The notes below the pieces were generated by a model, which made no database searches, was not told the origin of the DNA, and saw only the letters and a list, made by a program, of their open reading frames with translations. This document shows, piece after piece, positions 44,404 through 57,200 of a DNA stretch of 62,927 nt. The translations under genes were made by a program, and so were the position numbers. The DNA is from Chytridium lagenaria (taxonomy: Eukaryota > Chytridiomycota > Chytridiomycetes > Chytridiales > Chytridiaceae). Position 1 is the stretch's first letter. Each line of letters opens with the position of its first letter. The stretch spans positions 1 through 62,927 of the forward strand of contig JAHLKC010000184.1 in NCBI GenBank assembly GCA_025449115.1, in the 5' to 3' direction.

Positions 44404-46439
44404 ATGCCACCCCCTCTAGGCACCCTCTCCTCCCACTCCCCCTCCCTCCTCCTCTCCATCCCTCTCACAGCGGACGCCAACAACGAAGCAACGACCGACC
44501 TTTCATTCTGGTGGAACTCTGCCACCATCTCTAAACGCATCCCACATCTCATCACCGCCGGACTCCGCGTGTCCCTGCTTTACCGGAAACTGGATGTTGG
44601 GGAAGACGAGATCATTGTGGATCTGGGACCGAGGAAACGGAGTGATGGTGGGGTGGGCGTGGAATGGGTAGTGGGGTGATGGGGGTTGAGGCGGCGAGAA
44701 ATTGGAAGGTATGTTTGGTGACGGCCACATTACCATTCACCCCTTCGCCCCAATAAGTTCCTTTTTTATCGATCCATCTACACCGTCGAGTCACACTGAC
44801 ACCTTCCGTTTTCCTTTTGTTGATGATGGTAGGATGGACGGATTGTACCGATTGCTTGGTGGATTGGGGAGGAAGGGGGTGTGCCTGTTGAGTTTGCGGT
44901 TGTGACGGAGAGTGAGGAGAAGATTGTTATGGATATATTGAATGATGAGGCATTGCCAGCGTATGTTGCGGATTTCTCAACGCTACTAGGTAAGTTTTCA
45001 AACCTTTCCCGGCTCCGCTATACAAAACGGGGTTCATTTCAATCATTTTTGTTAACCGCTTCTTTTTTATTCGGTTTTCGTTCCCCATTTTACCCAATAC
45101 ATTTTCTCTGGTTCTCTTGTTCCATCCGTTTATTTACAAAATGCCTTTCCCTTGTTTTCGCTTTACCAAGAGAGTCACAACTCCCGAAACCTCTTTTGCC
45201 TCAAAATCGCCCTCCCCTCCCGTCCTTCCCCAACCCAATCCGCCAACCTCAACCTCACCCTCCACGACCACCACGACCCAATCACCCGCGAACACATCAC
45301 CCGTCACACTCGGGTCGACGTTCCAAACCCTCACAAACAACCCGCCCCCGCACCTCGCTCGCAACCTATAGGCGAAAAATACGTATACCATTTCAGTTCC
45401 GGCACGATTGATTTTCGGGGTACGGACCGCGTGCCCCCCGTATCACGATTCAAGCGACGACGAGCTCTGTGACGCTGGATTTGACAAAGGGGGTGATGGG
45501 GGGACGTGTTGAAGTTGATTTGGCGATGAGTGCGAGTTCTTTGAAGGTTGTTGCTCCGGATCATGTTGCGGTGTTGATGGAAGCGGTGGGGAGTTTAGGA
45601 AGGTATGTTGTGTGTATATTGTATTTTCGTTGACGTTTGGGGTGTAGTTTTAAAGAGCGGAGAGATCCGAATTTGTGGAAGGATGCGAGCGTGACGGTTG
45701 TGTTTATGGGGAGTATCACGTTGAGTGCTATTTCGGTCGAATCACCGGCGTCAAGGGGAATGTGAGTATTCGCTTTAATTGATCGGTATACGCGGAAGAT
45801 CTAAATCCTACTTTGAAGGTTATTACATCAATCACCTCACGCCCCTCTTTCTCCCGCATGCCTCCGATGCCTCCCATGCCCCCCATGCCCCCCATGCCCA
45901 CCATGCCCCCGTCACGTCCCCCCCCCCCACTCATCCTTAAATCGGGTGACGACCGCAAAACCTCAATCTTTATGGGGCCCCTGGACCTAGTGTACCGCAA
46001 GACCGACATTATACCGCGTCGATGGACGTTTGAGGCCAAGATGAGTTCTGTGACGGTAGATTTGGCGTCAGGGACGTTGCAGGATGGGGAGACGGTGTTG
46101 GTGTTGAATTTGGCGGGGACGGGGTTTGTGATTGTGTGTGAGGATGGGGTTGGGGTGTCGGTGGATGGGAGTGTAAGTGTGTCGGTGTAAGTGTTCTCTT
46201 CTTATATATTTTCTTTGTATTTTCCCAACCCCAGATTCATTTTTTGTTTGGATGGTTGGGAGGGTTCTTTGTTCCATCTTTGTTTTTGATTTGCGTATAC
46301 AGCTCTTTCCTCACCCTTCTATTGTCGTAGATTCAACGATGAACGCGCCAACGTCCCGCAAACGTCGACATCACGTGTTGTGATCCAAGGCTCCATGTTC
46401 ATGAGCACCATCAGGGTGATATCGCCGAATCAGAAATAA
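44404..46439 (+). CDS. Beta-rich protein with two weakly LiaF-like repeats, multi-exon
   Basis: ATG at 44404 begins a domain with LLLSIPLTADANN and LRVSLLYRKLD. Exon 2 (44832-44990) has WKDGRIVPIAWWIGEE, read across an intron of about 123 bases. Later exons give YVYHFSSGTIDFRG, ITIQATTSSVTLDLTKG with VMGGRVEVDL, and FMGSITLSAISVES, then a second similar set: IFMGPLDLVY, SSVTVDLASGTLQDG and VVIQGSMFMSTIRVIS. The alternation of short hydrophobic beta strands with Gly turns resembles the C-terminal part of bacterial LiaF-like wall-stress proteins, but similarity is weak. A Met/Pro repeat (PPMPPMP) sits at 45860-45905. Frame breaks are at C/G runs near 44655-44675 and 45434-45439. Confidence 0.5.
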
Positions 46440-46668
46440 ACAGAGTCCACCCAATCCAAACACACAGCTGCATGTGGGTTGTTGAGGGTGTGTTCCAAAG
46501 TAACAAGTCATGACAATTCCTTCAACAAATAATGGTTACACAAAAGGGTCTGCGCCAAGCGGCTCACTGTCGAGTGGCGTCGTATTCCTATTGGCTTGAT
46601 ATTTGTATCACTCACTCACTCCATGGGGATAAATAATATATAAATATAATAAATAAATATAAAAATAA
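46440..46668. other. Intergenic / NAD kinase promoter region
   Basis: Short AT-rich gap with an ATAAATAT-type repeat at 46629-46666 directly before the NAD kinase start. Nothing else seen. Confidence 0.4.
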
Positions 46669-48696
46669 ATGAGTATGGCCAACACCAGCAACGACTCTCT
46701 GGCGACCATCATCATCCCTCCTCTTACACCTGCATCACAACTCTCCTCCATCACAAATACATCTTCATCATCATCATCATCAGCATACAAGAGGGCATCA
46801 CCTTCTGCTGCACACATCATGGGAAAGCCTCACCTCCTCACCATCCCTGTCGCTCACAACGCAGCATCTCCCATCAGTCCTGGGTTTGACGCACTGATGG
46901 CCAAGCTTGGCGTTCACGGTGCAGACTCCCTACTGACGCCAACCGTGCTCTCGGCTGTTGCAAGAAAGGGTTCTCTAGACCAGACCACCGGTGACGACTG
47001 TCTCTTATCAGCAAGCACTGTAAGGATACCCTCAACCCCTCTTGCATCAAGTCTAGTCCATCACTACTCGTCCCCCACTGTCATCCGATGGTCAAGACGA
47101 TGTTGAAACGACGACAGTGGAACATGCCTCAGTGACAGCTGCAAAGGCTTCGGCCGGCCCACAACGGTCGTGGTCAACGGATTCGTTATCATCGGTTTCA
47201 TCAACGGGTACAAACGGTGCCGTCGCTGCATCGGGTTCCACGTCGTCGTTGACGCCTTCTCAGAGTTCAGCAACAACACCCGGAACAGGGGCTAAAAAGA
47301 ATAGAGGACGAAGGATGAGCTCGCACGTTACTTTGGCCAATACCTCTGTGGGACTTCGTGAGATTGCAAAACAAATTGGTATTTATATTTTTTTTATGAG
47401 CTCTTTTAAATCCTCTTTGGTTTTTCTATCGTCTCTAACCTTGACTTTGAATCTCGTTTGTACAGGCAAGGCCGTTTTAAAGTGGGAGGCTCCTCCAAGA
47501 CAATCTTGATCGTCACCAAGGTGCACGACCCAGAATTGGTCAGCGTCACCCGGAAGTTTGCAGACTGGCTCCTCTCCCTCGGAATGACAGTGTAAGCCTA
47601 CTTTTAGCATTCGCTTTTCTATTTTTCTCCATTTCTCATCCAACATACCACTATCTTGAAATAGCTGGGTCGAGGACAGACTCAAAGACGACCCCTTGTT
47701 CGGCTGGGCCGATTTCGGTGCCGACCATCTCGAAACCTCCACCCCAGACCTCGACGACCAAAGCCGCACCGCCACCGCCATGCACTTTCCCACCTCCCTC
47801 TCCACCTCCATCACCGAAGACACAGAACTCTCTCCCTGCGCCTCCATCGCCTCCACCGCCTCCTCCTTTGCCACAACCTCCTCCTCCACCACCCCTCCCT
47901 CCCGTCTTCGATTCTGGAACGCCCAAACCTGCGAATCCCAATGCTCCGCCTCCATCGACCTCATCATCACCCTCGGCGGCGACGGCACCGTCCTCTTCAC
48001 CGCCTCCCTCTTCCAAACCTGCCGCGTGCCCCCATCATCCCCTTTGACCTCGGCTCCCTCGGTTTCCTCGCCGTCTTCCCCTACACGCATCACCGTCAAG
48101 TCCTCACCAACGTCATCACAGGCCCCGACGGATTCGCCGTCAACATGCGCATGCGCCTCGCCTGCACCGTTCACCGTCGTCACATCCCCACCAACACGTA
48201 TCGTATTGAAAAAACCTTTCACGTCCTCAACGAACTCGTAGTAGATCGTGGACCATCCCCTTACATGTCAGAACTCGAACTCTACGTTGACGACGCCCCC
48301 CTCACCACCATGCAAGCCGACGGTCTCGTCATCGCCACCCCAACCGGATCCACCGCCTACTCCCTCTCCGCCAACGGCTCCATGGTGCATCCCGCCGTCC
48401 CCACGATTCTCGTGACACCCATCTGTCCACATACGTTATCGTTTCGACCCATGTTGTTACCTGATTCGATTGAATTAAAGGTGATGCTTCCGGTTCATGC
48501 TCGGACTGCTACGGCGTGTGCGAGTTTTGATGGACGTGGGAGAGTGGAGTTGGGACAGGGGGATTTTGTGACGGTGACGATGAGTCGGTTTCCGGTGCCG
48601 ACGGTGAGTAAGGAGGATCAGAGTCGAGATTGGATTGAGAGTTTGGGGAGGTGTTTGCATTGGAATGTGAGGGCGAGGCAGAAGGCGTTTGCTTGA
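46669..48696 (+). CDS. NAD+ kinase (ATP-NAD kinase family), multi-exon, one frame break
   Basis: Phosphorylates NAD to NADP. From ATG at 46669 a Ser/Thr-rich N-terminal extension of about 230 residues precedes the catalytic part. A 37-base intron (about 47019-47055) and introns at about 47380-47465 and 47595-47664 join exons. Key motifs are KTILIVTKVHDPELV, SIDLIITLGGDGTVLF (the GGDG motif), IIPFDLGSLGF, VLNELVVDRGPSPY, ADGLVIATPTGSTAYSLS and ILVTPICPHTLSFRP, ending FDGRGRVEL and CLHWNVRARQ. The break is at a C run (48029-48033), where one C seems missing. It is a Utr1/Pos5-type enzyme. Compartment is undetermined. Confidence 0.9.
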
Positions 48697-48820
48697 ACTC
48701 GTTTTCTAGGCGTTGGTTTGAACTCCTTTTCTTTTTGTGTGTATGCTTTTGTTCTTTTTCTTTGATTGGGGAGGTGTTTGCATTGGAATGTGAGGGCGAA
48801 GTAGAAGGCGTTTGCGTGGA
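48697..48820 (+). repeat. Partial duplication of the NAD kinase 3' end
   Basis: The stretch from about 48771 to 48812 repeats the last coding bases (about 48646-48692), with the same GTGTTTGCATTGGAATGTGA core. It lies downstream of the stop, probably a short tandem duplication. Confidence 0.75.
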
Positions 48821-48911
48821 ATTCTTCCCACTTTTTTTTTGTGTTTATGCTTCTTTTTTCTTTTTTTTTTCTTGCATCTCGTCTATCTTTCTTTTTTTTT
48901 CGCGACTACGC

Positions 48912-49051
48912 CCATCCTTGTGCATTATTCCGTTTGCACATGTTATCCATCCTTGTGCATTATTCCGTTTGCACATGTTATCCATCCTTGTGCATGATTC
49001 CGTTTGCACATGTTATCCATCCTTGTGCATGATTCCGTTTGCACATGTTTA
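48912..49051 (+). repeat. 35-bp tandem repeat, four copies
   Basis: Units start at 48912, 48947, 48982 and 49017, nearly identical (one A/G change). The core is CCATCCTTGTGCAT followed by TTCCGTTTGCACATG. It lies in the 3' flank of NAD kinase and is probably noncoding. Confidence 0.95.
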
Positions 49052-50097
49052 TCCATATACATAGATTTCATTTCACGCCTTTCCGCGCTTTCACCCATTT
49101 ACATCCCTCTACTTTTTTCACTTCTTGTTTCCCATTTCCATTCTTTTTACACATTTAAGAGCAACCTGTAAACAAATGCATCACCCCACCCAAAAAAAAG
49201 AGCAAACATTGCCCCCATTTCCTCGCTCTCCAGGAACCGTAAAACCCTTTTCCCGTTAAACGTATTCCCTTCCTTCGGAGTCTGCAGAAGAAAAAACTAG
49301 GAAACGTTACCCCCTTTCCCCGTTAGACATGTCCTTTTACCTTTATCGGAGGCGAGGGTGGGTATCATCACCACGATATCGATCTGAGAATGAAAACACC
49401 ATAAAATCTACAGTTGGGTGTACGTCCCCAACAATGGCACAAAAATCGCCTACCGTCAACGCACTATCATCCTAAAAGAACCTGACGGGTGAGGACTTCC
49501 AAACGGTCAGGTGATGGTGCGGCATGGTTATCGCCATTATGTGGCTATATAGCGCGTTGCTTTAGTCGTGGGATGAACGGCGAAGAAGAGCGAGGGGAGA
49601 TGTACGAGGGATTGTTTAATGTTTTTTCCCATGGTGGTGTGAAGTGGGTGGTTTGTGGAAGGCGGGTTTGGGGTAAAGCGGGGGGCAGAGACAATCAACC
49701 TGTCATTTTTGAAATCGGTACAGAAACAGAACGTCAAAACCTCGTTGTGAATGATCGTCGAGGATGGAAATACAGCGGATCTCCTTGATCAACAACACGT
49801 CGTGATGACATGGGTGACATTTTCACGATCAACAAAAATTTTGATGATCGCTAAACCAAAAGATACAGACAAGGAGTAGCCACAACAGTGATGTATTTCC
49901 ATAACGTCAAAATATATTTCTACGACAAAGAAACAACAAAAAGGGAGGGAGTCTACGTTGGGTTGGAGGTGTCAGCACCACAAGATCCGAGCCAAAAGTG
50001 GATGGCGAGGGAGGCAGAAACAATGAAAAAAAGGGGTTGGTGACGGGTCGCCGCCAAATCACCCAAAGTTTATCCATGAACGTCATGGTTCAATGGA
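49052..50097. other. Intergenic, possible small ORF
   Basis: T-rich flank, then an open frame at 49489-49788 (plus, about 100 codons) with KWVVCGRRVWG and NQPVIFEIGTE but no recognisable family. It may be the end of a decayed gene. No other feature seen. Confidence 0.35.
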
Positions 50098-51925
50098 TTT
50101 AGTTGGTGAATGTGTAGCGGTAAGGATACCATTGTCGTAGCAAGGGATGTAGACCTATCAAACGAAAAACATTAGCATTCAGCTTCCAAAAAAAACCAAA
50201 AAAAAAAAAAAAAAAAACCCACCTCACTCCACCCATCCTTGTTAGTATCAGCAACAGTGATCCCCCCCGCCGTATTCTTACAATCATGCAACACAGTCGC
50301 CGTATAAGTCCAATCCGCCGGGTTCTCCGACGTAGGCGCAAGGAGGTGCACCTTCTGACTTCCATCTCCGGAAACCGCAATCCACGGCTTCCCCGTCCCT
50401 CCCACCTTGGGTTGGAACGCATGAGGGGATCCAGGGGATGCTTGGTTCATGCCACCCTGGAGGACAGGGATTTTGTCGAGAAGGGTGTGCTTGACCCAGG
50501 AAGTGGAGGGGGCGGTGATGTCAGAGGGGATCTCGTAGGCGTACACGGAACCGGTGGGGGTTTCGCTGGACCCTTGGTGGTTGGTGACTAGGAGTTCGGG
50601 TTTGCCGTCACCTGTTTGATGATGTTAGTTGGGGGGTATGGAGGGTTGAATGGATGGTTGCTAACCGTTGACGTCAACAACCTCGACGTCGAAAGCGTGG
50701 CCGACGTTGGCATCGATCACGTTGTAGGAGATGTCGGCGGCGTTGGCGAAGGAGCCCTTGGGGTTTTTGGTGGAGATAATGGTGAGCAAGTTTCCCCAGT
50801 ATTCGGTTGACACGATCTCCTTGATACCGTCGCCGTTAAGATCGACGAGACGGAAGAAGGTCTAAAAAGAGCAGGTTATGAGCACACGGTATCAGAAGGT
50901 GCGGGGTATTAAAAAGTGGTGGCTTACGTCGCAGTGACCGCCAACGATGGTTTCCTTCCAGGGAGCGAGAAGATTGGTCCTGTTAGTAGGAGTGAGGAAG
51001 ACATGGTTTCCCTTTCCCTAAACCCAAATGTCAGCAATAAAAGGCGACTATATCAAACTCACAGCTCCAACCAACGGCTTATTAGCACGGCAAGTAAGGA
51101 TATCATCAGTCCATCTCCATCCATATCCGCAAACTGAACACGATGGTAAAAGTATCCACTTCCACTAGTGAAAAGGGGCACCCAGTTGCCTTGAGTCTTT
51201 GCGCCAGTCTTTTCAAGAACCAGATACCGCCGTTGCTCTTTCCCGGGACCTTGTTTCGGTAATATTAGCACTCGGGATGATTGAATGCGACAGAGAGGAA
51301 TGAGTTGCTCACCAAGAACCCGCCAGCTGCAACGACACACATCCTTTCCGTTGAAGAACTTTGATGGCGCGGCGTCAATCTCGTTAGGCCAGGTGAGGGA
51401 ACCACCAATCTTGGCGGGGACGGTGGTGTTGAAAGAGTTGAGGGTGGAGCCGACGTTGAGATGAAGTAACCGGCATCAGATGCGAAGGCTGTATGTTTTT
51501 TTGGAATGGGTCAGAACATTTATGCAAAAAAGTAGACATATTCGTCAAGGTAAAGATAAAGGGAAGGACAGCCTGATCTCACCAGCAAAAGTCGACAAGA
51601 ACAGATCGAGGTCTTATCTTCATTCTCCACAACCTTTGCAAACGACACGCTCTTCAATGGAATCTGTCCCAAAAACTTTGGCTTGAAAGCAGGGCCAGCA
51701 GGGGGTACACCGTGGTGACTGGGGGAACTACCGTTGAAACAACGGTGGTGACGGGAGGCTTCACTGAGGTTACAGGGGGAGCAACGTGGCGGTGGTGATC
51801 GCGGTGGTGGTGACAGGAGGCTTCACTGTGGTGGGGGAGGGAGAGCCGGCCCCACCAGGGCGGGGAACGGCATTGACGCTGGCGGCTAAAGCCGCAATGA
51901 GGGTAAGACACTTGACGAAAAGCAT
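50098..51925 (-). CDS. Secreted FG-GAP/VCBS-repeat protein, multi-exon
   Basis: ATG at 51925 gives a signal peptide (MLFVKCLTLIAALAASVNA) and a Pro/Thr/Val-rich linker. Minus-strand exons then encode repeated calcium-binding FG-GAP-type loops: FADMDGDGLMDILT (about 51120), LVDLNGDGIKEIVS (about 50850), VEVVDVNGDGKPELLV (about 50690-50590) and ITVADTNKDGWSEV (about 50230). Four repeats with the Asp-x-Asn/Asp-x-Asp-Gly signature suggest a seven-blade-propeller-like extracellular protein. Introns are short. Frame breaks occur in the Pro/Thr linker (C runs near 51770-51800). Function unknown, perhaps a carbohydrate-active or adhesion protein. Confidence 0.75.
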
Positions 51926-54255
51926 TTATGAGGGAGGAAGGAGAAAGGATGAGGTTTTTTTGACGTTGAGGTTCACGAGGGGAAAGGGAGTGGGTTTCAG
52001 TGTCATCTTTTATACCCGTCAACATGTCTCAGTAGCTTTATCTTTTCTTTCAGTTCTCTTCTCTTTACTTTTTTTTTCTTTTCTTTTCGTTTCCATGCTC
52101 ATTGCTCATACTCATGCCATCCCTTATGCGACGGAACGGAAACTTCCTGGCCAAGAAGCCAAAGGAATGCGGGGTAATGGTATGAATCCCTACCCACCCC
52201 TCCCCCTCCCCGCCTCACCTCTTCCACGTCTCCACATATGATTAAACAGAAGACAAATTAAAAGCTGGGTCGAGCCTTCATCAAAGCACGCCTTTGACGC
52301 GAGCAACGCGGTGTTTCCCCAAAAGGGCATCCCAACACAAACAGTAAAACTGCGCAGCATAGAACCCACGCCGCTTTTTAGTTTTCATTGATCTTGAACG
52401 AAGATCCTTTTGAAGAAACTTTTTGTCTGGGACCAGAACTGCCTCCCAAGCAAAACCCAACAAAGGTCCAATCCTTAAAAACCACCTCAACCCACCACCC
52501 GCGAGGACAAGGGCCCTTTGTAGTCCGTCCGTGGATGAGGAAAGGCTTTGGACGCAATCCGTCCGGTCGCACGGATTTCGGTGCAAATCAAATGCTGAGT
52601 TTTGAGAGAAAAACAACAAAAAACCACAAACTTCTAAAAAAAAACAAATAATAAAGCAGGGAGGAAATGATGACTCGTTATTCCTTTCCCCCTTTTTTTT
52701 TTTTTTTTGCTCTTCCGGCCGTTTCATTAAAAGCGCGAAAACACGTCCCGAGCGAGCCCTTGGCCCTGTCCAAGCACAACCTAGTTGGTAGTCGAGTTTA
52801 ACTAAACCCGCGGGTTTGTTAATTGTATAGCGAAAATTATGTGCGAGTGAACGTCGGGAGGAATGAAAGGAATGGGACATGTTGTCGGTAGGATATAGTT
52901 TGTGGACGGGCTTTGCATGAGCATGGCACTTCCATCTTTGACTTCTAACGTATTTTCATCCTGCGCAGGTTCGGAAGATTGATGTGTTAGTGCATAGATT
53001 TTAAAGTGTTAATAGCGACAAGTGTCTATTGTGCGTGATTTTTTCTGCCTATACATGTGGTGCCATGCTTTCGACAACGTCAAGCGTTCTAAAGAGCTCG
53101 AAAGTGTGAAATTAACGTGAAAAAGCTCAAGAGTGTTGGCGTCAAGTAGTAAGCTCGACTCGATGGTAGTTATCACTGATCGACTTTAATAACTTATGTG
53201 ACGGCGGAAGCCATTCACGACTTTTTAAATAGAAAAGACGGACAGCTCGATGATGCCTTTTCTATAACCATGTTTTAAGAATGTATAGAGGATACTCTCA
53301 CAGCCGTCAACTCCGTCCTTCCCCTTCTTCGCTTCCTAATTAAGCAAACGCACAGCTTCTTTAACCACACATTCCTCGCCTCATTCACAACCTCCTCCAG
53401 ACTCCCAAAGCAAAACGCAAAAGATGACTTCTTCTCATCCGGTAGCTTCATTCAAAGCTCTGTTAGTACAGCTCTCATGCCCATACCATATATTCTACTG
53501 CAAATATCCATTTGATTTATTGGCGAAAGCCTTCATTCATCTTTAAAACGATGATATCTTAGCCATTCGAAACGTTACGGTGAAGCATCGGAAAACGGAG
53601 ATGGGGCCAAGCTTAATAAGTTGTGGTGTGGATTGTGGTCTAGATCTAGAAATAAATCTCAACAGCGTCGAGCTTCCCAAATAGCATATGAAGACTGGCG
53701 ACTTCAACGTCAGTGGGATGACCGCCTCCTATATGGCTGTGAAAGTTTAAAGATTTTACACTTCCGCATTAGAGGTTTTATACGCTATCTTTCATCGTCA
53801 CCCTTTCGTAGCGATCACTGTTTACGTCATCTGAGAGCATAGTGACGGTGTCTCTAGCTAGATACTCTTTCCATATCCATGATCACTGCTAAGACGCCAA
53901 CAACATCTTGTGCTTAAAGGCCCCAAGTTTGAATGTCATTGAATACTTTAGCAGCTAAACTCCTTTCACCGTCCTCATTCTTCAATGCTCTTTATCCGTA
54001 TTCTTCATCTGCAAGGATGATAGCACCGGTGTACCTAGAAGCTTCCCACCGGATAGAGATCATGGAACTTGGCATACAGAAAACCGAGCTTCATACGAGG
54101 AACGAAGTCATCCTAATCAGCGTCGGCTGCTACAATCAAGACGCCTTGTCCGCGCACCATCATCACCCAACTTTTTATCTTGCAACACTCACAGTCGCAC
54201 CAGAGTTGTTTGATTAGACATAGAAGGCCGTCACTGGAAAGAGCTCGAACTCAAG
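51926..54255. other. Long intergenic region
   Basis: About 2.3 kb between divergent genes. A 199-codon minus-strand frame at 52281-52880 and small frames at 53621-53842 and 53933-54217 lack family resemblance and have repetitive or biased composition, so I do not call them genes. A 19-base T run lies at 52691-52709. No RNA gene seen. Confidence 0.45.
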
Positions 54256-54257
54256 AG

Positions 54258-57200
54258 ATGCCCGCATCAGCCGTCAGGAAGAGGAGGACGCTGTCATCCT
54301 TATCCTCATCCTCGTCCTCACTGTCTACTCCATCATCCATGCTACTCCTCCTCTGTGTCCTAACCTTGATCATTTCTGGATCAACACCTGCATCGGCCTT
54401 GTCGGTGTCAACATCCACTTACGAAAACTGTGGTGGAGCTTCATCCGCATTGAAGATCCTGTCTAGTGTTGTGACGTACTCGGAGGGGAGCTCGGACAAG
54501 GTTCTGGTTGGGACTTTATCTATTAAAGCGAATGTAAGAATTCCGGGGATTCGATATCAACCTTTAACGCAGGGGTATCGTTTCTATATATCAGGTCACC
54601 ACATCCATAGACATTATCCAGGGTGGAGGTTTGCAGTAAACTCGATTATTGTTTCTGATTTTATTCTTCGTTCTAATATATTATTAGCCGAGGTGTCTGG
54701 TTTAACGTCGGTCGTGTCTTCAGCCTCGAAACCGTCGATTTCTGCTCCATGACATCTGCCCGATAGAGCCCGCTACTATCTTCAGGGTTCCAAGAACGTC
54801 TCAGTGTCGGTCGTCCCTCCACCAGGTGTAGAAGTCAACATCAAGATTTTGGTGCGAAACGGAAGAGATTTGCTGGGATGCTTTAATATTCGATTTGATT
54901 TTGATTATAATGCCTATAACGTTATCATCACGTAAGTTTTATTCTTCTTCATGTTTTACGTGCTACCTTTAATGTATAGAGTTTTTAAATCTGACTTTTT
55001 TTACATCGGATCTTTGTTTTTTGAAGCGCGGTGTCTGGATTCTTACTGGCATTATCAGCGCTTCTTGGTGTCGTAAGTCTTTTGTTGTGTAAGTATATGC
55101 ACCGGCAAATGTTTCGTTTTCTTGTAATTCTAATCCATTTATAGCCCTCGCTCAAGCCCTTACTGAGGCCAGCAACGCTTCCAAAGCAATGGATCGTCCT
55201 CTTTCTACAATCTCCGTATCCGACATGGCTTCCCCTCCCACAGTGGACGCTGGGGGTCCCAGTGTAGACCCATCATCGACTGGAGCTAACAGCACTGGGT
55301 GGGGATCTGGTGGAGAGGCTGGAGTTCCCTCCACAGATGCACCATCGACTGCTCCAGCAGTTCCTGGAAGCGTCGTCGACCCATCTGGACCAGCTACATT
55401 CGCGGCCCCGACTGTCGGACCTGATGTATCTTCACCACCAGCTACCTACTCTGGACCTACCCCCGGTGCAGATATTCCTTCGGGGCCTTCCACCTTTAGC
55501 ACCACCAACCCTGCGGATGCACCAACGGGGCCGGCAGTCTTTTCTAGCCCGGGTCCCGGAGACGTTCCCTCCGCTCCTGCCACATTTACCAACACCAACC
55601 CAGCAGATATTCCTTCAGCGCCTGCAACCTTTTCCAACCCCGCCCCAACCGACCTCCCACCGGACCCGCGACGTTCACAAACCCTATCACCACGGACATC
55701 CCCACCGGGCCAGTGACATTCTCCACTCCAAACCCCATGGACGTCCCCACGGGCCCCGCCACATTTTCTAACCCAGCCCCCAACGACCTCCCCGCAGGCC
55801 CGGCTACCTTTTCCAGCCCAGACACAACAGACGTCACAACCGGTCCCGCAACATTCTCCAACCCCAACTCTATGCCCGGAGCATTCCCAGAGACACCGAA
55901 CGCCACGACTACAACAGGAACGTTGGCGCACCCGCGGCGGTTCCTACGGCAGCAGGGGAAAGCCATTTAAGTGCCCCATGGTTGTTTGATGTGATCTATT
56001 ATTTCCAGTTTATCACGTTGACGGGTCAATTGCAATTAAATTATCCATCTGTTTTTGCCACGTTCACACGGTGAGCTTTCCTTTCCGCATTCCTTTGCAA
56101 TAAATTTCAAGCACAATCAAACACTAATTTTTTCCCGTAGCATCTTTTCGTTTTCCACCGCCTCCATCCGAATCAACTTTATCGAAAAAGCCGCCAGCGC
56201 ATGGCTCAACGTCCCCCCTCTCTACAACTCCACCCTCACCCCGACGTCCGGCACACTCTCCTCCATCGTCACTCCAGATGATGTGGGTATGACGGCATTT
56301 ATTATTCAAAGTGGTTTGAATCCAGTGATTTTCTTCCCGGCGGCACTTATTACGTTGATGTTGACGGTTGCTATTGGGATGGCTGTGTCGGGGGTCGTAG
56401 CTGGGGGGTTATATGTGTATGGAGAGGTTAAGAAGGAGGATGAGAAGGAAGGAAAGGTTGGGAAACGTAGGAGGCAGAGGATAAGGGAGAGGAAGAGGAA
56501 GGTATTGATGAGGTTTTGTGTTGGTGAGTATTCTCAATTTTTGTACATATTTATTGGTTTATCTCATTTTCTCGCCAAATTCATATTCTCATGTATTCCT
56601 TTTTTCACAATCAGCAACCTCGTTCGAACATTTATGATCATCCAATATCCCCTCACAGTCTGTTCAGGCTATGGCTCTCCCACTTCGCATCCTCTTCCTT
56701 CGCTCCCCTCCCCGTCACCCTCCTCGCCTCTCTCGTCCTCGCCCTGCTCTGCGTCTTCCTCCCATCATTCCTCCTAGCCCCCATCCTCACCCTCCCCCTC
56801 GACCGTCTCCACTCCGCCGCCTACATCGAAACCCTCGGTCCCCTCTACGACCACCTCCGTCGCATCGCACATCCTTCTCCGCAATTCATCTCCTCTACAT
56901 TGCATTACAAGGATTCATCGTCGGCCTCTACCCTAAAACCTCCCCGCGTGTTCTTGTCAACACCTTTGGGACCCCACAGTTTATCGCGGGGCTCGTTCAG
57001 CCGCTGTTGTTGGTGATTGTGGAACTGGGATTCGTGGCGGCGTTTTGGAGGTTGGATCCATATGTGGATCGGTTTAGTGGACGGGTGCAGTGGGCGGTTT
57101 GTGCGGCAAGGTTGATGGTTCTTACGGCGGTTTGTACGTTTGGGGCGGCGGAGTATCGCGGAACAGTTGGGGAGAGAGCGACTGTGGATACAATTAAGGC

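Noticed and set aside
48912..49051. CRISPR array
   Set aside because: The units are contiguous 35-bp repeats with no spacers, and the genome is eukaryotic.
52281..52880. 199-codon minus-strand protein
   Set aside because: Composition is biased, it spans long A and T runs, and no conserved motif is visible.
55586..55966. Minus-strand Gly/Val-rich ORFs over the TRP repeat
   Set aside because: Mirror frames of the Pro-rich tandem repeat. The plus strand connects to TM segments.
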